Positions 11,986-23,599 of a DNA stretch of 64,000 nt are shown here, piece after piece; the stretch's first letter is position 1, and each line of letters opens with the position of its first letter. The translations under genes and the position numbers were made by a program. A model generated the notes under the pieces. It did not search any database, had not been told where the DNA came from, and saw nothing but the letters and a program-made list of their open reading frames with translations. This DNA comes from Peromyscus leucopus. Taxonomy: Eukaryota; Chordata; Mammalia; Rodentia; Cricetidae. The stretch spans positions 39,308,142-39,372,141 of the forward strand of contig NC_051072.1 of the NCBI RefSeq assembly GCF_004664715.2, given 5' to 3'.

Positions 11986-14880
11986 CAATACCAATTATTT
12001 TTTCTTTCAAAAATTCTAATCACAAGTGTCTGCTGCAGTTGAGTACCTAAAGGTTGAACTATAATTCATAATAGATCCTTGGTAGACTGGGTCATTTTTA
12101 GAAATAAAAGCAAATGCTATAGAAAATATAATTGGTACATAAATAATTTCTTCAGATAAATACTAAGAAGCAAGATTATAGACATCAAAAAGAAATCATT
12201 GCACAAAGGAGTAAACTTTCATGAGAGACAATCAGCAGACATACTAAAGATCAGAAGTACATCAAAAGGACTGGAATATTTAGAATTACCAAAGAAGTAA
12301 AATAGACTATTTAATCCCTTTAAAGAAATTATATAACATTTGTCCTATGAGGAAGAGATTGTTGAAAATATATCAGGTATATTTAAAATAAAAACAATAG
12401 AATCTGAAATGGAGCAATTAATAAGTACACAGGCTATCCAATGAATTAGACACCTGAGGGCTGAATTTGTGAGTTAGAAGATATATGTGAAGCTAATCAC
12501 AGAACCTCGTAGACAGAGGAATGGAAAGGATGCTAAAGAGGTTAAGCAGAATGGATGATAGGACAAGGTAAACATAGTATTACAAGGATTTTACAGAAGA
12601 ATAAAATGAACAGCAATGAGGCCACAATTCAAATTAGTAGGTAAGAGTCTCAAAATTAATAAAATACACAAATACTCATTGAAGGAGGCTGATAAATTAA
12701 AAAAAATATTTTTCAAAGTGAACCTTTGGACCCATCACAGTGAAATTATGCAACAGCAAAGATAAGAAAAAAATGAAAGTATCCAGAAACAAGAATTGGA
12801 ACCAAATATTACAACTTGGTATGAAGTGATTTATCAAATGACAATTGAAAGTATTTGGACAGTTTATTATCTTCAAAGCAACAGATGAAGGTATTGCAAA
12901 TCCAGGAGAGCATAGAAAAAAAAGTATCATTAGGTCTAAGTGAAAACTGAGATTTTTAAGAAGGCAAGCAAAATACAAGAAGGAAAAGAACCTTGACTTC
13001 TTGACCATGGTCAGTTGCCAGAGCAAAGTCTAACACTGTATTTTAAGGAAAAAGGAGGGCCCGGGCACAAGGAAAAGAACAAAATAACAGTGTTTAGCAA
13101 AAAAGAAAAAAAAAAAAGGACTCATTAAAGATACAATAATAACATCCAAAATGTGAGGTAAGATGAAAAGGAGGGAGATCTAACCATCACTTGACATAAG
13201 TGAAGACTACTTAACTTTTAGACTTTATTAAGTGGAAAGTTTGGGGGAAAATGAGTGCTATTTCTGATAATAGAGTTGGCTCTGAAATGTACAAACTCAG
13301 AGACATCTCTGACCCAAAATAATGCAAGAAAATAAAGTAAAAAGAAAATAATTGTAAAAAGGGAAGGATTAATGAAGAGTCTAAAATAATATTTTGAATG
13401 TCATGACTGTAATTAATTTAGTATTCTTAAGTATTTCCAGTTAAAACCAGTCTCAATATATTCAGATGGGTAATATTATATGCATAGATAAGTGTTGTCC
13501 TATATCAAACAGTAGAACAAAGTTATGAATTAGTAGCAATATAAATATGAAAAGCTTATGTCTTTGGGAAAGTGTTTAAAGAGTACTTTAAAATAAATCT
13601 TGTCCAAGTAAAACCACTACAAAACTTTAAAATACTGAAACTGGACAGTAATATACGGTAAATAAAATATGTAGGACTGGTAAGGAAGCAAAAAGAATCA
13701 AATCATTGTGCAAAACATTAAAGGTTGAAATTAATATCTAAGGCCAAGTATATAACAGAATAGGAAAAATATTAAAATAGGCCCAAAGAAATTAAAGGAA
13801 GTGTGTAGCCATAATAACAATGGGCTCTAATTTCAAACAAACAAGTTTGAAATGAAGCTAGGACTGTAGAAATGTAAAGCCTCAAAACAATTAGAGTAAT
13901 CAGGGTAGTTGACAAAACAAGGCAGAGAAATGGAGGAAGAGAGAAAGAAACAACAGGCCCCTTTTAAAGGAGAGAAGAAAGGAAAAGAATGGCCAAAATG
14001 TGAAGGTCAAATCTCGCCTCATTTGTAAGAATTTGTAAAGGTGTTACAGAAATATACATAGCACCTAAAAACATACGGAAATAGGAAGCTGAAAAACAAA
14101 ACAAAACAGCGTTTCACATTTATATAAAAAGCAGGAAAGTACAAAGCAATTTGAAGAAGTTTTAAAGGTTTTGATGAAAACTTTTTACCAAAGTTACAGA
14201 AGGAACACCATTGCAAATGATGTCACTTCTGATTCAACAAATATGGCAGAAAGGCCATATTTTCTGCTTTACTAGAAAATATAAATGTAAGAACTTAGCA
14301 TGGTAGTAATATGTAATCAGAGAAAAGAGAATTTGACCAACTCCCACTGAAATGAAATAAAATTTAAAATATTTTATTAAGTAGGTCATTCAAATAAAAC
14401 ACAGAATCTTTGGGGTTAAGGACAAGACAGCCACAGAAGTATGATCATAGACTATGACCTAGTAATTTCACCACTGAGAATTTACCCAGAGAAACTCATT
14501 AACATGGGCAAAAGTTCTTCTAAAGATGCTTGCAGAGCAATTTTGAATGGTAGTAAATGAGAGGAAAAAGTTGAGTTTTACAAGTACATTTTAGTTTCAT
14601 GAAGCATCATGGACCAACTGAAATACATATGCAAAGATTATGTCAGATGATAGAAAAATGTTTAAAGAATCATGTGAGTTTGAAATGCAAAAAATGCCTC
14701 GTATTTTTTTAGCTCCATAGAAAAGTATAAACAGCAAACATTTGTAGAGAAAGGAAAAGATGATGAAAATGGTTGCATGTTGTTTATAGAGTTATGCTCA
14801 ACCAGCTTTTAAAAATATATAAAATATATAAAGCATAGATATATGTGTGAATGTGAGAACTAAATAAGTTTCTCAAATCA
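11986..14880 (+). other. A-rich block, probably ancient LINE-derived
   Basis: This interval is strongly A-rich on the plus strand, as L1 sense strands are, and contains no SINE or gene that I recognise. 14440-14600 ('gacctagtaatttcaccac', 'aatttacccagagaaa') resembles the end of an ancient L1M ORF2, which supports a LINE origin for at least part of the block. The rest is too diverged to assign by eye. Confidence 0.4.
14440..14600 (+). mobile_element. Ancient L1M ORF2 fragment
   Basis: 'tatgacctagtaatttcacc ... gagaatttacccagagaaac ... acatgggcaaaagttcttc' follows the L1M pattern 'ccagcaatttcactcctggg ... tacccaagagaaatg'. It is too decayed for a subfamily call. Confidence 0.45.
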
Positions 14881-15237
14881 TACTAGTACCCAATTAACAT
14901 ACACAGACCATGCGTGGCTATTTCTGTAAATTCACAAGAAACTCACAAAATTAGAAAAAAAAAAAACAGAATATCTTAAGTTAAATACTTATGTCATTTT
15001 CTTTTTTTTTATTTGTACAATGTGAAAATCAACAGTCATTTTCAAAACAATGTAGCTAGGGGCAATGGATTGGGAAGCATCTGCTGCTGTGGCTTCACAA
15101 TGAACAGTGTCCAATCAATTCCATTTTCTTGGATGATGTGCTAACAGGCCAGGTTAGTGCCAGCGGGAACATATGACTTTGGAAAGTTCCACACGTGATA
15201 TTCTCATTAGCATTAAAAAAGGAAAGAGGGAGATTTT

Positions 15238-15241
<4 letters not shown>

Positions 15242-15293
<52 letters not shown>
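15242..15293 (+). repeat. (GA)26 microsatellite
   Basis: Uninterrupted GA dinucleotides for 52 bp. A homopurine mirror repeat of this length can adopt triplex (H-DNA) structure. Confidence 0.99.
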
Positions 15294-15299
<6 letters not shown>

Positions 15300-15361
15300 T
15301 TCTAGACTCAACACTCTATGATACAGTTCCAACAGAGCTTTTAAAAACTTTGTGATGACTT

Positions 15362-15645
15362 GGGGCTAGTGGCTAGCTTAGGCAGTAAGTTGTCTGCTAC
15401 ACAATCATAGAAACCCATGTAGAGCTGCCGAGTATGACAGTATTGGGGAAGTGTGGAGACAGGGAAAGCTCCGAGGCTTGCTGGCCAGGCTGCTTCACCT
15501 ACCTGGGGAGTCTCAGGTAAGGGAGAGCCTTTATCTAAAAACACCAAGTGGATTGCACCTAAGGGAGAGCAGCGACTTGTCTCTCATCCTTCACAGGAAT
15601 TCACAGGCACAAGCCTGCACACTTGCGCACACACATGCATACAGA
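15362..15645 (+). mobile_element. B3A-type SINE, plus strand
   Basis: A diverged head ('ggggctagtggctagctta') is followed by the body 'gaggcttgctggccaggctg', 'gagagcctttatctaaaa' and a CA-rich tail 'gcacacacatgcatacagac'. The order and spacing fit the long B3A form. It is old. Confidence 0.6.
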
Positions 15646-16648
15646 CATTCAAAACGTGAAAAACTGATGCCTGAACTGGATTCAAAGACGTAAAAGCATC
15701 GGAAACTTCAGAGCAGAAACAAAGCACAAGATGGCCATATGTATCTAGAGTTTCGATCAATCTTCCTATCTGGCTTGAATGTATTACTATGGACTGTCAT
15801 ATACAATATCTGAAGTTTTAGTGACCTTACAGTAATAAAAAGAAAGAAATCCAGTGTTTCTATTGAAGAAAAAAAGCAAGAAATTTCTATTCTTACAGGT
15901 TCCAAAGGTGACAAAGAATCCACTTTGAGTCTGATATGGCAGTTTGTTTCCTGGAAAGAGTGGGCTAAAGTCAAGTGAGCCAGGGATCTTTCGTCTCTGC
16001 TTCTATTTCAATCTGAGTCAGTGATTTCAAATTTATAGTGCACACGTAATACACAAACACTTATCCATCAATGGACTCTTGTCTGCTAAATCTTGGAATC
16101 ACTTGTAACTCATAGACTCCGTACGGACCTACAACAAGATGCTACAACCGATTAATGAAAACACTTTTTTTTTTTTAAAAAAAAAAAGCAGATACAAATA
16201 AGGAGAAAACAAATATACAAATGAACAACAAATAAATGTTTTGAAATACTGATTTTCCCTTCAAGAGTTTTTACTCTGCATTGAACTGATGAAACTCAAC
16301 TATTAAATATTCAGGAGGGGGCATCACCTGTACTGAGGTGCTTGAAATTTGAGTTTCCATTTCAAAGGAAAAGAAGCTGGCAAGATTATGTAAATCCATT
16401 CAGAAATCAGTGGATAAAAGTCATGTCAAGGGATGTTTGCTGAAAAGAAAACGCACTAATGTTCAATACAAATATGGACATTTCCTTGAATAGAACATAA
16501 TTTTACAGTAACAGCATCAGACAAGTAATTATGGAGCAGTGCCAAGGACAGGCAAGTCAATATTTTTGCATAGAAATTAGATGATGCCTAGTTTAGAAGG
16601 AAAAAAAAATGTCAAGATATCAAATGTAGTCATTTTATTAGATTTGAT

Positions 16649-17141
16649 TGTGGTGATATTTTATTTGTGCTCTAACAAATAAAGCTTGCATGGGGATCGG
16701 AGGAAAAAGCCAGCCACTATATTAAACATAGAGGTCAGACTAAGGTAGAACATACCTTTAATCCTAGCATTCAGGAGGCAGAGATTCATCCGGATCTCTG
16801 TGAGTTCAAGGCCACACTGGGAATAGAGCCAGATGTGGTGGATATGCCTTTAATCCCAGCACTAGTTAACCATAGAGATCTGGAGGTGTGTACAGACAGA
16901 CAGGAAGTGATAGAGCCGGGTGGAAAGAGGAAGCGATGTAGCTGGGCAGAGAGAAGTAGTAAGATGGCAGGGCACAGAAAGGTATACAGGCATGAGTATA
17001 CAGGAAGTAGCTCTCTCTTGGGCTGAGGATTTCCTAGAGGTAAGAACTTGTGGCTGTGGCTTGTTGTGATCTCTCTGCTTTCACCCCAATATCTGGCTCC
17101 ATTTTTTTTTCATTATAAGACCATGTAAGATTCGTGTCACA
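16649..17141 (+). mobile_element. LTR-like element containing a B1-derived dimer
   Basis: The element starts 'tgtggtgatattttatttg' and ends 'agattcgtgtcaca', giving TG...CA termini about 493 bp apart. Flanks 'tttgat' (16643-16648) and 'cctgat' (17142-17147) could be a decayed 6-bp TSD with two mismatches. Inside, 16740-16870 holds two B1-like segments in tandem ('cctttaatcctagcattcag ... ggatctctgtgagttcaagg', then 'gtggatatgcctttaatccc'), followed by repeated 'gaagtgata / gaagcgatg' modules. I recall near-identical elements as common in cricetid genomes. The LTR interpretation is inferred from the termini. Confidence 0.6.
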
Positions 17142-17496
17142 CCTGATAAATTTTTTTTACTAATGTACAAACATATTGCATGTAGTTTCTATGTCTGGTG
17201 TTTTTAAGTCACTCAATGGTGAGTATGAAGGGCAAAATGTTGGTAATAAATAATACAGGATACAAACACAGAGGCCTTCTCCCCTTTTACCTTTAAAATT
17301 ATCAGCAACTAAATTGAAGATAGGTTTGATTAAATTTACTTTTTTTTTTTTTTTTGGTTTTCCTCCCCTAAATCTTTCTTTGCAAAATTACCAGTAGGGA
17401 TGTATGCAAAGGGAGGATTAAGGCTTGTAAGTTTTTCACAGTCCCATATTCCTGTTTCTATGAGATTTTAAAGTGGCATTAAGAATAATACTGACA

Positions 17497-17646
17497 ACAG
17501 GTGGTGATAGCAGATGCCTTTAATCCCAGCACTCAGGAGGCAGAGGCAGATGGATCTCCCAAGTTCAAGGCCAGTCTGGTCTACAGAGTGAATCCCAGGA
17601 CAGCCAAGGATACACAGAGAATTTCTGTCTCAACAAATAAACAAAG
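17497..17646 (+). mobile_element. B1 SINE with 16-bp TSD
   Basis: 'gcctttaatcccagcactca', 'caagttcaaggccagtctgg', 'ctacagagtgaatcccagg' and 'cacagagaatttctgtctc' follow the B1 consensus. The flanks 'aagaataatactgaca' (17481-17496) and 'aagaatgatactgaca' (17647-17662) match at 15 of 16 bases, which fixes both insertion boundaries. Confidence 0.95.
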
Positions 17647-17948
17647 AAGAATGATACTGACAGACAATGTTCAACCCTTTCTCTAAGGAATGGGTTTCTC
17701 ACTCAGGATAGCAGTATATCGTATTATCAATTTTAACTATGGTGTAAGGTGAACTGAATCTAACTACCAGAGCCCCTTCTACCTCCTCGCAGAAGTGAGG
17801 CTATTAAACAAAATGATCTGTGCAGCTCATACACTTCACGGGTAGGATGACATCACTTCTCTCCTCCTTTTTTACCACTGGTTCCTCGGATGAAAGAAAA
17901 ATTTCTGAGTTAAATAAAAAGCCTTCTATTGAAAGGTACAGCTCTCAC

Positions 17949-18017
17949 AAACCAAACCAAACCAAACCAAACCAAACCAAACCAAACCAAACCAAACCAA
18001 ACCAAACCAAACCAAAA
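17949..18017 (+). repeat. (CCAAA)n pentanucleotide repeat
   Basis: About 13 near-perfect tandem copies of a CCAAA unit. It has no spacers and is not a CRISPR. Confidence 0.98.
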
Positions 18018-18542
18018 GATAGACCAGAGTTGAAGAAAGACCTTGTGAAAGCCTAAGCAGACATGGTTCAATGTGTATCACAGCATTTCCTAAAGACTGT
18101 GACAGCCTTCTGCCTTCTGGAGGTTAGGTGTGAAGAGGAGATTTCAGCCTCAGTGAGCCAGATACACAGAGATGTAGTGATGAGGGATGGCTCAGCCAAG
18201 CATCAGCACACAGTGGCCAAGTGGTTTCCCAGAGCTTGTGGAAAGGGCAAGCACCCACTTATTTAATTGTAGAGACCACTGCTGGATTTAGAGGAAGCTA
18301 TATGGTAAATGAAATCACTGGAGAAAATGAAGCTTTAGGCCTGGACCGTAAAGGGACAAACAGAGGAGCGCGTTTATATTCTTCAGTTTGTAATCCAAGG
18401 CCTGACACCTCCTCTGCATGCATGGAGGGAGGCAAGCTCTGGGATCATACGAGATACCCTTTGGGACCTCATCACGGTCTTTATAGTAACAACAAATCTT
18501 GTGTCGAGGATTAAATTCTGGAGTTCTACTCCAGATCCTGGG
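18018..18542. other. unique DNA, no gene recognised
   Basis: Overlapping short frames occur on both strands (18063-18266, 18221-18514), but none shows a domain, splice-site context or codon pattern that would support a gene. Confidence 0.45.
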
Positions 18543-18602
18543 ATGCGTACTTGCATATGAGCATACTTGTGCATGCGTACTTGCATATGAGCACACTTGT
18601 GT
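18543..18602 (+). repeat. Tandem duplication of a 30-bp unit
   Basis: The unit starting 'atgcgtacttgcatatgagc' is present at 18543-18572 and 18573-18602, with two differences between copies. Confidence 0.95.
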
Positions 18603-18814
18603 TTGTGTGTGACAATAACAATTAAACAAGAAGAGATCGATGGTGACATTGAGACACAGTAGAGACGGAAATTGGATGGGGAAGGGGATAGTGGAAAAAA
18701 TGTGAACACAGCACTCACGTCTGAAATTCTCAAGTAAATAAAAATGTCAATGAAATCTTTTTATCCATTGTGCAATCAACACTACAAACTTCTGCTACAT
18801 CCTTTGTATCAGGG

Positions 18815-18940
18815 CTTTATGACTTTGTCCAAGATGAGGAACCTCTGTGTACTTCCACTTAATCACCAGTAAAAATGCTGATAATAATAGAACATAGCTC
18901 AAACATCACTTTAAGAAATAAGTTAAATATAAATGTTAAA
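18815..18940 (+). mobile_element. MIR SINE remnant, plus strand
   Basis: 'atgactttgtccaagatgag', 'aacctctgtgtacttccac' and 'gtaaaaatgctgataataat' follow the MIR consensus ('gtgaccttgggcaagt ... cctctctgtgcctcag ... gtaaaatggggataataat'). MIR is a tRNA-derived, mammal-wide SINE. Confidence 0.68.
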
Positions 18941-19171
18941 GGATAAATATATAGCTTGTTTTATAATACTTTAAAAATATCAAAACTTGTCAAGAATTAC
19001 TTCAAACCAATCCATGTCATAAAGATAAATTAAGCCTCATATTAGGAAATAAACCAGCAAAGTATATATGTGAATGTTTATAGGAAAATTTGTACAAGTA
19101 TACTATGAATTATTAGAAATGTTACACTTTTTTGAGGTAGGAAGGGTTTATTTTAGATAATGAAAATGTTA

Positions 19172-19310
19172 TACATAAACACAGTGGAATTTTATCCAAC
19201 TATAAAAATGAAATCACAATATTCTCAGGAAAATGGGCTGGACTGAAAAATATTATACTGAGTAAGTTAACCCAGGCCGAAAGACAAACACTATATGTTC
19301 TTCCTCATAT
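19172..19310 (+). mobile_element. L1 ORF2 C-terminal fragment, plus strand
   Basis: 'cacagtggaattttatccaa', 'tataaaaatgaaatcac', 'gaaaatgggctggactgaa' and 'aggccgaaagacaaac' correspond to the last part of rodent L1 ORF2. Confidence 0.7.
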
Positions 19311-19499
19311 TTTTGTTGTAGTTTCAAATTATATTTTTTATGTTTACATTGGGGTTAGCTCCCTCCCAGCTCACTGGCATACATAGTACACAGATGCTAT
19401 GCATGCTCCTGGGTAAGAAAAGTCAGCAATCTTATCTGAGACCTTGTATGTGAAAATACTGAGTTTACAGGCAGGGTATTCTCACTGGTGGAGTGGCAC

Positions 19500-19730
19500 G
19501 ACCCATTTGAGGGTAGCCAATCACTTTAAATCTCTTTTATTTTTGACATAATATAATTGTATCATTTCCCCCCTTAATCTTGTTCTTCCCTCTTTGTTCT
19601 CATTCAAACTGATGGTCTCTCTCTTCATCAACTGTTGTTACATACATAGATCCATGAAGATAGAAATGTATAATTCTCAGTACATATAGACATCTTGATA
19701 AGTCTATGTTACTTGTTCTAAAAACTAATG
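19500..19730 (-). mobile_element. L1 3' UTR fragment, minus strand
   Basis: 'ataattgtatcatttccccc', 'ctgatggtctctctcttcat' and 'aactgttgttacatacatag' match the minus strand of an Lx-type L1 3' end. The orientation is opposite to the neighbouring plus-strand fragment, so the two are separate insertions or an inverted pair. Confidence 0.5.
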
Positions 19731-19989
19731 GCATCCCTAGACTCACAGACAAAGGCCAATGCACAGCTTACTAAATGAATAAAACTAATTTAATTTAGTA
19801 ATCATCTGCAATAAAACAATTAGGACAGATTTATAATATAATTTTCTGAAATAGGTAAAAGACTATCACGCACTTGCAGCCAACATTACACTAGATAGTA
19901 AAACATGAAGGCCACTGTCTTCAACCACAGGAACAAGTCAAGAATTCTTGTCATGCATTTCTAGTTAGTTGCCTACTAAAACAACTGCC

Positions 19990-20125
19990 ATTGTGGACTG
20001 GAGCTGTACCCATCATCAGGGAACTTGCTAGAAATGCAAACACTCAGGCTCTGACCTGCTGCTGAACCATTAATTATATGATCCACCAGTGAGTCACATA
20101 TATTTTATAGTTTGGGAAGCCTTGA
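19990..20125. mobile_element. MER5-like hAT MITE remnant
   Basis: 'gggaacttgctagaaatgca', 'tctgacctgctgctgaacca' and the terminal 'tagtttgggaagcc' resemble MER5A ('gaacttgttagaaatgca ... tttgagaaccactg'). This is an ancient eutherian non-autonomous DNA transposon. Confidence 0.5.
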
Positions 20126-20301
20126 CCTCACAATTATAGAAAAAAAGCCACATATTTATAAAGGTTGGTTACAGTGTACAATAAAAAAGTTGGAATGAAG
20201 GAACCAAATCTTTTATTATTATCCATGGAGGCTTTGATTGCCAACACAGAGTGACTAAAAGAATCAGAAGACAGATTGCAAGAAGATCAACAGAAGAAAT
20301 G

Positions 20302-20449
20302 GGCATGTTAGATCACATGTGTAATCCCAGCACACAGAAGTGAGAGGCAGGAGGGACCAGGAGTTCAAGACCTTCCTTGGTTACATCACTCTATAGACCA
20401 GCCTGTGACACATAAGACCTTTCCTCCTCTTGCAAAAAGAGAAAAAGAG
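20302..20449 (+). mobile_element. B1-derived / B4-like SINE fragment
   Basis: 'cacatgtgtaatcccagcac', 'aggcaggagggaccaggagt' and 'ccttccttggttacatcac' follow a B1/B4-type body, then an A/G-rich tail. Diverged. Confidence 0.55.
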
Positions 20450-21110
20450 TTTAGCAAACATTTTTTTCTTCTTGGTATATGAGCAACATAAAAATACACT
20501 AGGCTGGTATACGACTGCAGCAGGCAGTCAGACATGAATGATGACTGCTGCCCTTTCTCAGCAGTGCCAGAAGCAGGCAATGTACGTTAATGACAGATAC
20601 ATAAGAGACCTAAACCAAAATTCATCAAATGTACTGAAACTACCAAAGTAGACATCATTAGGAAAGATACTATAATGATAGGTAAATCTACAATATCCTG
20701 GTCATAGAACTTCTTTTTAAATGATCTGCAGGTTCAATGAATTTTAATCAATACCATGACAGTATTTAAATTGATGTTTAATAATCTTTTATATGGGTGG
20801 GGGTAATGCATAGTCAAGACAAAACTAACAAAAACAAGGGCAGGCAGAGAAAACTTGGGGTAGCCAGAAGGAATAGGAGGCTGAAATCGGATTCCTCCTC
20901 ATGTTGCACACAGCATTCAATTTCACAAAAGTAAAATGTAAAAGCTTTCACTATTTTAATAGTGATAACTTGCTTCTAAATACTTATGATCAACAAGGAA
21001 TTGCAGAATGCAAAATGGATTCCTAAAAATCAATCAGATAAGAGCAGATAAGGTTAGGGTAGCATATCTTCAACTTTGTTAGTTATCTGTGGACTTAAAA
21101 TTAATTCCAG

Positions 21111-22075
21111 TTGTTTTGATTTGCATTTCCAGGCTGCAACCCAAAACCCCAGAGAAGCCAGGAAAAGAGGAGGACCCTAAGAGGGACACACATAGATCAC
21201 CCCAGGAAGGGGAAAGGGATAAGATAACCTGAGAAAACTGGTGGTGGTGGGGAGTATGAGAGGAAGGATGGGGAATGGGAATCTGAAGGTTCCAGATGGC
21301 CAAGTTTAGGGAGGGACAGAAATGGAGAGCAATAAAAGAGATACTTGACAGTGAACCATTAAGGGGTTAGGGAGAAATCTGGAGCTAGGGAAATCTCCAG
21401 GAACTCATAAGGAGGTCTCCAGCTAAGACTCATAGCAATGGTGGAGAGGGTCCTTGAACTAGCCTTCCCCTGTACTCAGATTGGTGTCTACCCTAATTGT
21501 CATCATAGAACCTACATCCAGTGACTGATGATAGCAGATGCAGAGACCCACAGCCAAGCACTTGGCCAAGTTCCTGGAGTTCAGTTGAAGAGAGGCAGGA
21601 AGGATTATGGGAGCAAGGCAGGTCAGGATCACAATGGAAAAAAAAAAAAAAAACAAAACAAAAAACCAGAGATAGCTGACTCAAGCTAGTGGGAATTAAC
21701 AGACTCTGGACTGACAGCTGGGGAGCTTGCACAGGACCCCACTAGGCCCTCTGAATGTGCGTGACAGTTGTGTGGCTTGATGTGTCTGTGGGTCCCCTGG
21801 AAATGGGACCAGGATTTATCTCGGTACACAAACTGGCTTTTTAGAGCTCATTCCCATGATGTGATGCCTTCTCAGTCAAGATGCAGCAGGGAGGGGTCTG
21901 GCCCCAACTTGGTATGTCAACTTGTGTTGACTACCCAAGGGAGGACTTACCCCTCTATGAGGAGGGGATGGGGATGGGAGTGGGGTGAGGGGAAGAGGGG
22001 CAAGGGGAGGGAGGGGGACCAGGAATTGGTATGTAAAATGAAAAAAAAAATTAAATAAAAAATTAAAACAAAACA
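21111..22075 (+). mobile_element. 5'-truncated L1 3' UTR insertion with 14-bp TSD
   Basis: From about 21350 the sequence is a typical rodent L1 3' UTR: 'gagaaatctggagctaggga', 'cctacatccagtgactgatg', 'gacccacagccaagcact', a GGGGA-rich stretch at 21960-22020, then 'ggtatgtaaaatgaaaaaaa' and an A-rich tail. The flanks 'aaaattaattccag' (21097-21110) and 'aaaattaattcaag' (22076-22089) match at 13 of 14 bases. The left flank is preceded by TT, giving a TT/AAAA cleavage site as expected for L1 endonuclease. A run of A at 21636-21653 sits inside the UTR. Confidence 0.88.
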
Positions 22076-22090
22076 AAAATTAATTCAAGA

Positions 22091-22173
22091 GGTAAGGAAG
22101 CTGGCCAGGGTACAATACATGTCTGGCACATGTAAGATCTGAGTTCACTTCCTGGCACCACAGAAATAAAAAG
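22091..22173 (+). mobile_element. ID/B4-like SINE fragment
   Basis: 'acatgtctggcacatgtaag', 'atctgagttcacttcctggc' and an A-rich tail fit an old tRNA-derived SINE head. Weakly conserved. Confidence 0.35.
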
Positions 22174-22587
22174 TGACAATTTCAAGGTTAATATTTTAAT
22201 ATCACCAACTTGATAAAAAAATAGCCTGACAAAAGACCACTTAAGAGCACATTTATGAACCCTCTGTTGACTGCATATCACATTGTCTTCAGCTTTCACT
22301 GAGAAACACTGCATTAACTTAGATACTCACACATAGACACAAGTGCATACATCTACATGTGCACCCACATACAATTCTTCAAGGTTACAACATGGAAAGT
22401 GTGTTAGAAGTGACTTGAAAACAATTGCCATTTTCAATATTTGAAGTTAATAGTCATTAAGAAAAAGGAAAAACTACCCAATTCAAAGATGTCATTCAGT
22501 TAATATTGTTTATAAAGAAACAAAATGCCCAGGCCCAAGGATGTCATATTTTAATACATAGCACATGATATTAAAACTATATTACAA

Positions 22588-22740
22588 CTGGGCAGTGGTG
22601 GCAAATGGCTTTAATCCTAGCACTCAGGAGGCAGAGGCAGGTGAATCTCTGTGAGTTCGAAGCTAGCCTGGTCTACAGAGCGAGTTCCAGGACAGGCACC
22701 AAAATTACACAGAGAAACCCTGTCTCAAAAAAAAAAAATC
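22588..22740 (+). mobile_element. B1 SINE, cricetid-type
   Basis: A well conserved B1: 'ctgggcagtggtggcaaatg', 'ggcagaggcaggtgaatctc', 'gcctggtctacagagcgagt', then 'aggacaggcaccaaaattac' and 'agaaaccctgtctc' with an A12 tail. The 'caggcaccaaaa' segment is the non-Mus B1 form. A possible TSD ('aaaactatatt' at 22573 and 'aaaactatttt' at 22759) would need extra tail bases and is not secure. Confidence 0.95.
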
Positions 22741-23084
22741 AATAAATAAAAATATAGGAAAACTATTTTGTTCCCACCTCACCAACTTAGCATTAAAATA
22801 TTCATTAACATTGTATAAAATGCACACTTACTTTTTAAAAGCTATTTTTGTAGAAGGGGATATTGAAATTTTGATGAAAATGATAAAATGATTGCAAAGG
22901 TAAGGACTAAAGGCGGCTGTTACTACGGTAACTACTTAGTTACTATGGTATGATGCTGTCATCCGCGGTCACTCTTCTCCCTTATTTGAGCCATAGTTCG
23001 GCTTTGTCTCTTTGGCCTCTTGCTTGGTAGATAATACTAAGTCAGCATTCAAGGGTGAACCATTCAAGGTCAGAGCCATTAGTT

Positions 23085-23170
23085 CTGACACTTCCCTGTC
23101 ATGTGACCGAGGATAAGTAACAGCCTCGTGGAGCTTGAGTTTCCCAGCTGGACTATAGCAATCACATGAC
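23085..23170 (+). mobile_element. MIR-like SINE fragment
   Basis: 'catgtgaccgaggataagta', 'acagcctcgtggagcttgag' and 'tttcccagctggactata' loosely follow the central MIR consensus. Low divergence control, so tentative. Confidence 0.4.
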
Positions 23171-23338
23171 TGGAGACACTTCAGGAACATAGGCAGAGTC
23201 AGGGTCACAGCATGACTCAGGAGTGTGAGCTACTGGTACTCACACAGCTCATATCTCATAGTAGCAGGTTATGGTGCAGAAAATAATTCAAACACAGTGG
23301 TCATTGCAGGCCATCTAAGTAGCTTTACCTTTGATAGA

Positions 23339-23340
<2 letters not shown>

Positions 23341-23407
<67 letters not shown>

Positions 23408-23552
23408 TGTGTGCGAGCTCTCTCTCTCTCTCTCTCTCTGTGTCTGTGTGTCTGTGTCTCTCTCTGTCTCTCTCTCTGTGCCTCTCTCTGTCTCTGTCTC
23501 TCTGTCTCTCTGTGTGTGTGGTCTCTGTGTGTGTCTGTATGTGTGTTATCAT
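23341..23552 (+). repeat. Compound (CT)25(GT)11(CT)n/(GT)n microsatellite
   Basis: (CT)25 at 23341-23390 and (GT)11 at 23391-23412 are followed by more CT and mixed GT/CT units to 23552. It adjoins the 3' end of a minus-strand B3A, whose CA-rich tail is the likely seed. Confidence 0.98.
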
Positions 23553-23599
23553 ATGTGATGTACACCTGTTTACCTGTGTGCTCTGCTGTACGTGTGCAC

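Noticed and set aside
16173..16188. T10 followed by A11 as a possible terminator or palindrome
   Set aside because: A simple T/A run in AT-rich mammalian DNA. Bacterial-style terminators do not apply here.
17949..18017. Regular (CCAAA) array as a possible CRISPR-like array
   Set aside because: Direct tandem units without spacers in a mammalian genome: a simple satellite.
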